Source of the DNA: JABCYV01 sp963696025
GTDB lineage: Bacteria; Acidobacteriota; Terriglobia; Terriglobales; Acidobacteriaceae
Assembly (NCBI GenBank): GCA_963696025.1
Contig: CAVOII010000012.1
Location: 186,001 to 250,000 of the forward strand
Direction: 5' to 3'
DNA: 64,000 bases
The notes under the pieces are model-generated. The model was not told the DNA's origin and searched no databases. It saw only the letters and a list, made by a program, of their open reading frames with translations. The stretch's first letter is position 1; each line of letters begins with the position of its first letter. The translations under genes were made by a program, and so were the position numbers. Positions 8,024 through 14,531 of this stretch are shown here, one piece after another.

Positions 8024-9022
8024 ATGACAATAGTTGAGAATGTGGCATCAAGCGAAAAGGCAGTGCCGGAGAAGAGGAAAGCGTTGGGACGAGGATTGGA
8101 TTCATTGCTGCCGGCGGGGCCGCGGGTAGTGGCGGCGACTGCGGCCGCGCTGCCTGTCCCGCAGACCGGTGGCGTCCATAGCGCAGTTCTACCTGATGTA
8201 CAGGCTCAAGCTGCGCGGGCGGCAGCTGGCGACAAGGTAGTGCAGATTCCGCTCGATCAGATCGACTCGAACCCCTACCAGACACGGCAAGCGTTCGAGA
8301 AAGAAGCGCTGGCGGAGTTGGCCGAATCGATTCGCGTCAACGGCGTGGTGCAGGCGATCGTGGTGCGTCCTACGCCAGATGGACGCTACGTTCTGGTACT
8401 CGGCGAACGGCGCTGCCGGGCTTCACGGCTGGCCAGTAGGACGACCATTCCGGCGATTGTTCGCGCCGTGTCCGACCAGCAAGCCGCAGAGATGACGATT
8501 GTCGAAAACCTGCAGCGCCAAGACCTGAATTGCCTGGAGCAGGCGAACGGCTTCGCGCGGTTGAGCCGGGATTTCGGCCTGACTCAGGAACAGATCGGGC
8601 AACGGACCGGAGTCTCCCGTGAATCGGTCTCGAATTACATGCGCCTGCTGAAGCTTCCGCCCATGGTGCAGCATTATTTGTCGGAGGGCTCGCTTGGTTT
8701 CAGTGAGGCCCGGGTGCTACTGCAATTAAGTGATCCGGGCAGCATTCATCGCATCGCCGATGAGGCAGTGCACAAGCATCTGTCGGTGGTGCAACTGAAA
8801 GAACTGGTTGACCGAACCAATGTGGCCATCCTGGATCCGAAAAAGCCGGGACAGGCGCGCTGGCAGGATCCTAATGTACACGCGGCGCAGATCGAATTAG
8901 AGCACTTGCTGGGAGTACGAGTGCGCATCGCGGATCGCAAGGGAAAAGGGAAGATCGTGATCGAGTACGCTTCGCTGGAGGATTTTGATCGCGTGGTGGA
9001 GATGTTGAAGGGGAAGAGTTAG
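8024..9022 (+). CDS. parB: Chromosome partition protein ParB (Spo0J)
   Basis: CTP-dependent DNA clamp of 332 residues that loads at parS. After a variable N-terminus with the ParA-contacting segment KRKALGRGLDSLLP, the ParB/Srx core runs from IPLDQIDSNPYQTRQAFE through LGERRCRAS to MTIVENLQRQDLN. The helix-turn-helix (LTQEQIGQRTGVSRESVSNY) and the dimerisation tail follow. GAGG precedes the ATG. It follows parA by 114 bases and ends before a terminator. Confidence 0.97.
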   Translation: MTIVENVASSEKAVPEKRKALGRGLDSLLPAGPRVVAATAAALPVPQTGGVHSAVLPDVQAQAARAAAGDKVVQIPLDQIDSNPYQTRQAFEKEALAELAESIRVNGVVQAIVVRPTPDGRYVLVLGERRCRASRLASRTTIPAIVRAVSDQQAAEMTIVENLQRQDLNCLEQANGFARLSRDFGLTQEQIGQRTGVSRESVSNYMRLLKLPPMVQHYLSEGSLGFSEARVLLQLSDPGSIHRIADEAVHKHLSVVQLKELVDRTNVAILDPKKPGQARWQDPNVHAAQIELEHLLGVRVRIADRKGKGKIVIEYASLEDFDRVVEMLKGKS

Positions 9023-9028
9023 GCATCG

Positions 9029-9051
9029 GTCGTCAGTCGTCGGTCGTCAGG
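9029..9051. repeat. Repeat family B copy (shared with mnmG)
   Basis: A 23-base stretch built on GTCGTCAGTCGTCGGTCGTC, just after the parB stop, is identical to positions 16177-16199 inside the mnmG gene. The intergenic copy shows that the mnmG segment derives from a dispersed repeat. Confidence 0.8.
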
Positions 9052-9054
9052 CTT

Positions 9055-9079
9055 CGAGCGGCGTGGGCCGCTCGTTTTT
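9055..9079 (+). terminator. Intrinsic terminator after parB
   Basis: CGAGCGGC (9055-9062) pairs with GCCGCTCG (9067-9074) around GTGG, followed by TTTTTATTT. Confidence 0.9.
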
Positions 9080-9385
9080 ATTTCAGATTGAAGATTTCAG
9101 ATTGCAGATTGAAAATGCAGAAATCTAGATTGACAGGAATCTCACCAGTTACCTGTGAAATGAGCGGCCCAGATTTTGAGGTCGTGTTTGCTACGCGACG
9201 GCGCTTACGAGAACATTCCTGAGAGAAAGTGGGAAATGTTGATGACAGTTGAGCAAACGCTTCTGCAGTCGGAACTCAGATCGACAAGAATCTGCATAGT
9301 AACCTGTGGGACGATGGTCGCGGACTGGCGATCAGCCTAGTGTTTCAGGCGGAAACGGAAGCCGGTTTTTGAGGAGAAGTGGGAA
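9080..9385 (+). repeat. Diverged tandem duplication of about 150 bases
   Basis: After family D words at 9080-9120, a unit starting AGATTGACAGGAATCTCACC (about 9127) repeats as AGATCGACAAGAATCTGCAT (about 9277). Each unit ends with GAAGTGGGAAATGTT or GAAAGTGGGAAATGTT and a start-like sequence (9236; 9386). The first copy reads MLMTVEQTLLQSELRST and stops after about 34 codons; the second leads into the intact gene at 9386. It looks like a duplicated leader plus gene start, with the upstream copy decayed. Confidence 0.65.
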
Positions 9386-9691
9386 ATGTTCATGACGGCC
9401 GAACAAAAAGTGCTGCAATCGGTCGCCATGCAACTGATGAATGAAGAGGCAGTCGTACTGGAGGGTGAGAAGCTAAAGGTGAAGCGTGTGGGAAGCGGTC
9501 GCTTGCGGATGGTTCAGTTCAGCCTCGACGGAAGGGACTTTGAGGCCATCGAGCAGAATCGAGACAAACCCAGCCGATGGGGAAAACTGGCGCGCGAGAA
9601 GCATCAGGTGGTTCAGTTCAGAGATGTCCTGACACACAAGTATGTGGCGGTGTCGGTCGACGGCGAGATCACGGAGTACGGGCGGGATTAA
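9386..9691 (+). CDS. Small hypothetical protein, 101 residues
   Basis: I do not recognise this family. The protein is soluble, with no signal or membrane segment, and mixes acidic and basic residues (EGEKLKVKRVGSGRLRMVQF; EQNRDKPSRWGKLAREKHQ). The predicted alternation of beta strands suggests a small beta-rich fold. GAGGAGAAGTGGGA gives a good ribosome-binding site for the ATG at 9386. A decayed copy of its start lies 150 bases upstream, which argues for a gene that duplicated locally. Confidence 0.7.
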   Translation: MFMTAEQKVLQSVAMQLMNEEAVVLEGEKLKVKRVGSGRLRMVQFSLDGRDFEAIEQNRDKPSRWGKLAREKHQVVQFRDVLTHKYVAVSVDGEITEYGRD

Positions 9692-10019
9692 TTGCGAGAA
9701 TGCAGAACAAGCGCCTGGTGAGACGATGGTCGAGCCGTTGGTCCTTGTAGGCCTCGGGCTGTTCAGCACCGTAGGCGTAACGGAGCCGACTCTGTAGAGC
9801 CCCATTCCGCTTGCTTTCCCGGTGAGTTCCCACGGCCCCTTGGCACGGAGGCAGGCATAGGGACTCCATCGGAATGCATAGTCCCTTCGACCAGCTCAGG
9901 GCAAGCTCTTCGTTGGGAGTCCTTCGCAGCGCGAAGGACTCCACTTCCTCAGGATGACAATATAGAAAGCGGACGACGCTATCTCGACTGACGTTGTCTC
10001 TGCGCGGATTGAGCCGTGC
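9692..10019. repeat. Repeat-filled gap with a perfect hairpin
   Basis: GGAGTCCTTCGC (9916-9927) and GCGAAGGACTCC (9931-9942) form a perfect 12-base-pair stem with loop AGC. Family A pieces surround it (CCCTTCGACCAGCTCAGGG near 9883; CTCAGGATGACA near 9949). Nothing coding is visible. It lies between convergent genes. Confidence 0.7.
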
Positions 10020-10718
10020 TCACGGAGCGAGGCGGTCCGTGATGGTGTCCTGGTGGAAGGCGACATGGTCGCGCAATTCGAACCATCCACCTTTGCCTTT
10101 GCTCGTATCCGCCATGGAGTTGATCTCATTGGTGGCGAAGTCGTGCCAGGAGTTGTAGCGTGCGATGACGAGATACTGCCAAGGCGCTCCCTCGAGATGC
10201 ATCATAAGGATGTTGCCGGTGGCGGTGGCGCCTGCGGTCAATGGAGCGCTGAGCATTTTTTCTAGTTCGGTACGATGTCCGGGAGCGGCGCGGTAGACGG
10301 AGACCACATAAACGGAACTGGCAGTTTTAGGTGTCTGGTCTCCGATGCCCATTTCGCGAGCGAAATCAGACCATGAAGGACCGTTGACGTAGGTATCGCC
10401 GTGCCACTCGCTGAGATCGCGGGCGGCGGGCGGGGGCGGAGTACCGGCGGGGGTCAGCGTGGTGCTGTTTCCAAGATGGCTGATGGTTAGGTAATCCCAC
10501 TCCGCGCCGTCCTGGTGACGCAGTACCAGGAAGTGCTGCGGCATGGGGTTACTGGGATTCGGTGTCTTGACGTAGTCTCCCAGGGCTGCGGCTTTGCCGA
10601 GAGCAGCTTTGGTGAAGTTGATGTGGTAAACGTCGGTACGGGCGGGCGGCGCGGTCTGCGCAACAGCGACCGAGAAGAAGGAAAAAACAGCGAGCAGCAA
10701 AGTGCAAAGGCTTTTCAC
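10020..10718 (-). CDS. Secreted hypothetical protein, 232 residues
   Basis: A clear signal peptide (MKSLCTLLLAVFSFFSVAVAQ) leads into a protein with two similar halves: QHFLVLRHQDGAEWDYLTISH and ILMMHLEGAPWQYLVIARYN, each followed by a region naming Trp and Phe-rich turns. This suggests two copies of a dimeric alpha-beta barrel (ABM-like) unit, but I cannot confirm the fold. It is a single-gene unit; GAGCAAACC precedes the start. Function unknown. Confidence 0.75.
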   Translation of the reverse strand: MKSLCTLLLAVFSFFSVAVAQTAPPARTDVYHINFTKAALGKAAALGDYVKTPNPSNPMPQHFLVLRHQDGAEWDYLTISHLGNSTTLTPAGTPPPPAARDLSEWHGDTYVNGPSWSDFAREMGIGDQTPKTASSVYVVSVYRAAPGHRTELEKMLSAPLTAGATATGNILMMHLEGAPWQYLVIARYNSWHDFATNEINSMADTSKGKGGWFELRDHVAFHQDTITDRLAP

Positions 10719-10932
10719 GGTTTGCTCCTGATTTTAGATTTTGGATATGTGTGCTGTGGCAGGGCCGAAAAGACGGTTTGAGTATAACAGCACGGGAGGG
10801 TTTTGTTGGGAGTTGTCAGAGGGCCGCGAAGAAAAACCCAGATCACTCGACTCCGCGAGACGATCCGCATGCGGATCGTCCTGCTGCGTTCGGGATGACA
10901 ATGGGGAACAATTGGCTCAGGATGACAGCGCC
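10719..10932. repeat. Spacer with family A elements
   Basis: Copies end at about 10901 (CTGCGTTCGGGATGACAATG) and 10927 (CTCAGGATGACAG), with inverted GATCCGCATGCGGATC at 10861-10876. No gene. Confidence 0.55.
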
Positions 10933-11445
10933 CTATTTTTCCTGAAAGTCCACGAAAGCTCCAGTCTTTCCGGCATAGAGACGCAGGCCGCAGAGTTTCG
11001 GAGCCATGTGGGCAAACGAGATTTGTAGCTGTTTCGAGGGCGCGCTGATTTGCCCCATCTCCATGCGGGCGCGAACCAGGTCCTGCTTTTCGTCGTAGGA
11101 GCTGCCAGGGACGACGTTCCTGCTCACGATCAAAGTCCAGTCTTTTTTATTGGGAAGGACGAAGAGGCTATATGCGCCGACCGGAATATTAGCGTTGGCG
11201 ATTGTGAGAGGTGCCTCGGTGAACAGCGTGATCGGAGTGCCGCCAGGCAGCCAAACCTTGCCAGGGTGCGGCTCTTCTTTTGTGACGTCGGCCGAGTTTT
11301 GGTATTGGATGCTGATCTCTTTGCCATCGGTAAGGTTGCAATAAGCGCTGGCAGATCCTGGAGCCGAATCGGTCTGGGAGGCGGCTATTCCGCTGGCAAG
11401 CAGACAATAGATGAGTAGAACGACGCACATCGATGGAAGGCGCAT
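10933..11445 (-). CDS. DUF2911 family secreted protein
   Basis: 170 residues: signal peptide (MRLPSMCVVLLIYCLLASGI), then a single DUF2911 domain with NLTDGKEISIQYQNSAD, PGKVWLPGGTPITLFTEAPL, PVGAYSLFVLPNKKDWTLIV and YDEKQDLVRARM in the family's order. The biochemical role of DUF2911 is unknown. I chose the ATG at 11445, which has GGAGGAAAGC directly upstream; the open frame runs 87 codons further but that part has no family match. Confidence 0.85.
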   Translation of the reverse strand: MRLPSMCVVLLIYCLLASGIAASQTDSAPGSASAYCNLTDGKEISIQYQNSADVTKEEPHPGKVWLPGGTPITLFTEAPLTIANANIPVGAYSLFVLPNKKDWTLIVSRNVVPGSSYDEKQDLVRARMEMGQISAPSKQLQISFAHMAPKLCGLRLYAGKTGAFVDFQEK

Positions 11446-11630
11446 GCTTTCCTCCGAGGGGCGAATTATAGCCTTGGATGGAGCTGTGACGAAAAAAAGA
11501 GATGGAGCGCTGTTTTGGAGGGCCGAGATTGGAGGAGCCGCGCAGCCGTTCGGCCTTGGTCTTCGGTGACGTTCTCTAATCCGGCCGAGATTGCTACCGT
11601 GACAGGCCAGCAGAGCAAAGAAAGGCTGGC

Positions 11631-12011
11631 ATGGCAAACACCGGGAAGTCGGCACACAAGCTGAAGATTTTGTATGGTGAAGGGGATGCAGAAGTCCTTG
11701 CTTCACAGGCAGTTTCCATTCAAATGGCCGGTCATCACGTGATCCAAGCAGAAGGGCGCCAGGGGGTGTTGGACGCTCTGCAGCGGGATACTTTTGACCT
11801 GGTCGTCCTGGGGCCGACGTTAACGCGAAATGACCGGCATCACTTGCCGTACATGGTAAAGAAGGCGCATCCCGGGACGCGGGTTCTGGTCATGCATACG
11901 GACGGAGAACGGCATCCGCAGGTGGACGCAAATTTGGAAACTGGAAGAAGTATCGACGATCTTGTGGCAAAGATTGCTGTGATGCGGGAGAAAGAGACGG
12001 TGAGCAAATAG
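11631..12011 (+). CDS. Stand-alone receiver-like protein lacking the phospho-acceptor Asp
   Basis: 126 residues with the fold pattern of a response-regulator receiver domain: ILYGEGDAEVLASQAVSIQM (beta1-alpha1), HHVIQAEGRQGVLDALQRD, then DLVVLGPTLTRNDRHHLPYM. In a normal receiver the position after LVVL is the phosphorylated Asp; here it is Gly. The usual Lys near VLVMHTDGE is also absent. It may bind partners without phosphorylation. No kinase or output domain adjoins it; a strong terminator follows at 12054. Confidence 0.7.
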   Translation: MANTGKSAHKLKILYGEGDAEVLASQAVSIQMAGHHVIQAEGRQGVLDALQRDTFDLVVLGPTLTRNDRHHLPYMVKKAHPGTRVLVMHTDGERHPQVDANLETGRSIDDLVAKIAVMREKETVSK

Positions 12012-12053
12012 TAGTTGTCGGTTGTCGGTTCTCAATTCTCCCTGGATGGTTTT

Positions 12054-12077
12054 GACGGCCTGGTGGCCGTCTTTTTT
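12054..12077 (+). terminator. Intrinsic terminator after receiver-like gene
   Basis: GACGGCC (12054-12060) pairs with GGCCGTC (12065-12071) around TGGT, followed by six T residues. Confidence 0.92.
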
Positions 12078-12191
12078 ATTGGGTGAAGCGGCATCACCCG
12101 AGTAAACAGGTGGGACGAAGAAGCGAGTTTGCAGTATTCTATGGCGCAGAGACAACTCCTTATCGCACCAAAGTGGAGTTTCAGGAAAGAA

Positions 12192-12833
12192 ATGGAAGAG
12201 AAGCGAATTTATGCGAGTCTGACTGGGTTGCCGCTCTCGTTTCAATTGAAGTGGCCATTTCACAGGTCAAGCTCCGGAGCGGATTTTTCGGTGCTGCACG
12301 CAGATATTCTGCTGGAGAACTCGGAGGGGTTGCATGCCCCGGTGGCGGTGAACTTATCGGCGACGGTGCGCGAGGTGATGCCATCGCTGGAGCCGAGGGA
12401 CGCCGAGGCGCCGCTCATCAATGCATTGCGCAAAGAGGTGGATCGGCGGCAGATGGAGTTCCTGAAGTCGGGCAAGCGAGTGCCAGTGCACTTTTCAAGT
12501 CGTCACTATGATTTCAAACGGAACAAGTGGATGTTTGGGAAGGCTTCCGATGAGGAGATCGCGCTGCTGATCGCGCGCAAAGTGTATTGGCAGACGCGGC
12601 TGGTCGGCTGGCCGGCGTGGGTTGGCGATCCTACTGAAGCTCTCTATGTGGAGACCTCCGTGGCGCACTTGCTGGAGGTAGCGCTGGGGCTCGCCGGGCA
12701 GGGGCTAATTAAGCTGGATGGTGATCGGGCGGTGGCAGATGAATCCCTGATGGCGCAGTCAGGGAAGTTCGAATCGGATATGCAGACGGCTCTAGAAGAA
12801 TTGGAGAAGAAGCACGCGTTTGAGAGAGGCTGA
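12192..12833 (+). CDS. Hypothetical protein, about 213 residues
   Basis: I do not recognise the family. It is a soluble protein with a basic middle (VPVHFSSRHYDFKRNKWMFG) and an acidic, helical end (FESDMQTALEELEKKHAFERG). The ATG at 12192 has AGGAAAG six bases upstream and is preferred; in-frame starts at 12141 (ATG) and 12129 (TTG) have no such site. It has its own upstream terminator and so probably its own promoter. Confidence 0.7.
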   Translation: MEEKRIYASLTGLPLSFQLKWPFHRSSSGADFSVLHADILLENSEGLHAPVAVNLSATVREVMPSLEPRDAEAPLINALRKEVDRRQMEFLKSGKRVPVHFSSRHYDFKRNKWMFGKASDEEIALLIARKVYWQTRLVGWPAWVGDPTEALYVETSVAHLLEVALGLAGQGLIKLDGDRAVADESLMAQSGKFESDMQTALEELEKKHAFERG

Positions 12834-12860
12834 AAGGAGCGCCGCCGCGCCATCCAAGAT

Positions 12861-13088
12861 CTATGGCGCCATACCTTCGTCCATCCACTGTTTGAATGCG
12901 GCGATTTGGCTCTTGGGCCAGGGTTCGTCGCAGGGCATACTGCCGTCCAGCAGACGGGAATAAATCGCGTCAGACTGCGCTTTCACGTCAACAAACGACG
13001 AAAGATCGAGACCGTACTCTTTCATGGTGTCGATGTCAGGAGTATCGCGGAACAATGGGCGAATGTCTTTCGCGAAGCTAAGAGCCAT
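12861..13088 (-). CDS. Short cytochrome-like protein without haem motif
   Basis: 75 residues starting SFAKDIRPLFR, the usual opening of cytochrome-c-like domains, and ending PWPKSQIAAFKQWMDEGMAP. There is no CxxCH, so it cannot bind haem c covalently. Similar short proteins accompany redox enzymes in related genomes as far as I recall. It follows the DsbA-like gene by 28 bases on the same strand. Confidence 0.65.
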   Translation of the reverse strand: MALSFAKDIRPLFRDTPDIDTMKEYGLDLSSFVDVKAQSDAIYSRLLDGSMPCDEPWPKSQIAAFKQWMDEGMAP

Positions 13089-13116
13089 GGTCCCCTCGTG
13101 ATGAGGATGTTAGCAG

Positions 13117-13704
13117 CTACTGGTTCCTCATGGCGTCGATGATCTGGAAAAGCTGATTGCGGTCGGTGACTTCCACGTATGGCTTCCCTCCGGGCTTGCT
13201 GCTGACCACGTAAATCGTGGGAGTCTGATGAACGCCAATGCGGTTCCCGATGGCGCGTTCGGCGTTGACTTCGGCTGCCAGCTTGCCTTGGGGATCGACT
13301 ACGAATGGCAGGTCAACTTTGTGCTCGGCGGCAAACCTCTCGGCAAAGGAGCGAAGGTTAGTGGGGATGATCTCCAGCTGGTGCTGGAAGATGTAATCGC
13401 GAAAATCGTAGCCCAGTTGCGGAGAACGTGAGTCGAAGTAGTGGGCGATCACGGCGGCGTCGAAGGACCAGTTGTGCATAGGCAAGGGGAAGTCATGACG
13501 CACGACCGGGATCTTATAGGTTTGGCCGGCATTCTTGAGCACGGGCGCACTCAGACGACATTGCGGGCACTGCAGGTCCTCGAACACGACAATGGCCAGT
13601 TGAGCGCCTTTGGGCGGTTTGAGGACGGTGCTGAGATCGTCGGCGTAACAGACTGAGGCAATAAACAGAACTACGAGGGCAACGAGGGCGTAGCGCTTAG
13701 TCAT
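13117..13704 (-). CDS. Exported DsbA-like thioredoxin-fold protein
   Basis: 195 residues: signal peptide (MTKRYALVALVVLFIASVCYA), then a DsbA/thioredoxin_4 domain with FEDLQCPQCRLSAPVL (active-site CPQC) and a cis-proline loop near VHQTPTIYVV. It probably oxidises or isomerises protein disulfides outside the cytoplasm. It is transcribed with the short cytochrome-like gene downstream. Confidence 0.85.
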   Translation of the reverse strand: MTKRYALVALVVLFIASVCYADDLSTVLKPPKGAQLAIVVFEDLQCPQCRLSAPVLKNAGQTYKIPVVRHDFPLPMHNWSFDAAVIAHYFDSRSPQLGYDFRDYIFQHQLEIIPTNLRSFAERFAAEHKVDLPFVVDPQGKLAAEVNAERAIGNRIGVHQTPTIYVVSSKPGGKPYVEVTDRNQLFQIIDAMRNQ

Positions 13705-13904
13705 AATTGTTTAGATGCGGGGGAGACTTTCATCTCCTGTCATCTATGGTAACCGAAGCGGTAGCAGGGTGTCAGGTTACTGGCGGCAGCGGTTAAGGTC
13801 ATTTCAGAATCGCCGTGCCGCTGCCCGCCAGATCCTTCGCTCCGCCTGAAAGACGGCTGCGCTCGGGATGACACCTGGAAAACAGGGCGTGACCGGCGGC
13901 GTGA
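13705..13904. repeat. Family A element between ogt and dsbA-like gene
   Basis: The copy at 13824-13884 (AGATCCTTCGCTCCGCCTGA ... GCTCGGGATGACACC) is the only structure seen. Confidence 0.6.
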
Positions 13905-14396
13905 TCACAGCAACCGGAGCTGGCGTCGCTCCATAGCGAGCAGTTTCTCTTTGACGGGGAGGCCGCCGCCGTATCCGGTGAGCTTGCCATTGCTGCCGAT
14001 GACGCGATGGCAAGGAATCACAATTGGGATGGGATTGGAGCCATTCGCTAGACCGACGGCGCGCGAAGCCTTGGGGTTTCCGATACGGCGGGCAAGTTCG
14101 CCGTAGGAAATGGTCTCACCGTAAGGGATATCGCAGAGCAGATTCCAGACTTTGAGCTGAAAGGATGTGCCTTGGGGCGCGAGCGGGAGGTCGAAGGTTT
14201 GGAGGTCGCCGGCAAAATAGGCGCGCAGTTGGCGGATGACTTCGCGCAGGGGAACCGTATCTTCACGCCACGGAGGGTCAGGACGAAGCGGGCGCTTTCC
14301 GTTGGTGAATTCAATCCGTCGCAAACCTGCATCGTCGGCGGCCAGCGTCAACGGCCCGAGCGGGCTTTCGATTCGCGTGTAATAGGTAGTGCTCAT
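13905..14396 (-). CDS. ogt: Methylated-DNA--protein-cysteine methyltransferase
   Basis: Suicide repair protein that removes alkyl groups from O6 of guanine. PIPIVIPCHRVIGSNG contains the acceptor Cys in PCHRV; FQLKVWNLLCDIPYGETISY and the DNA-reading ARRIGNPKASRAVGLANGSN precede it. About 163 residues from the ATG at 14396; a TTG at 14417 is possible. No Ada-type regulatory domain is attached. Confidence 0.95.
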   Translation of the reverse strand: MSTTYYTRIESPLGPLTLAADDAGLRRIEFTNGKRPLRPDPPWREDTVPLREVIRQLRAYFAGDLQTFDLPLAPQGTSFQLKVWNLLCDIPYGETISYGELARRIGNPKASRAVGLANGSNPIPIVIPCHRVIGSNGKLTGYGGGLPVKEKLLAMERRQLRLL

Positions 14397-14531
14397 CGCC
14401 CAATACACTTCAAACAAGATAGCTCACTCGGCTGAACAAAGCTGGCCATTTTCGGACGCGATGTGACGCGGTGCAACCGAAAAGGGCGAGTATACGATCG
14501 GTTCTCGCTTGTGAGTTCCCAGTTCTCAGTG

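Noticed and set aside
9029..9120. CRISPR-like array of short repeats
   Set aside because: The repeats are irregular 8-12-base words without constant spacers, and no cas gene is present.
11446..11706. N-terminal extension of the DUF2911 protein (first 87 codons of the open frame)
   Set aside because: The signal peptide and the GGAGGA site lie at 11445, and the extension is antisense to the receiver-like gene's start.
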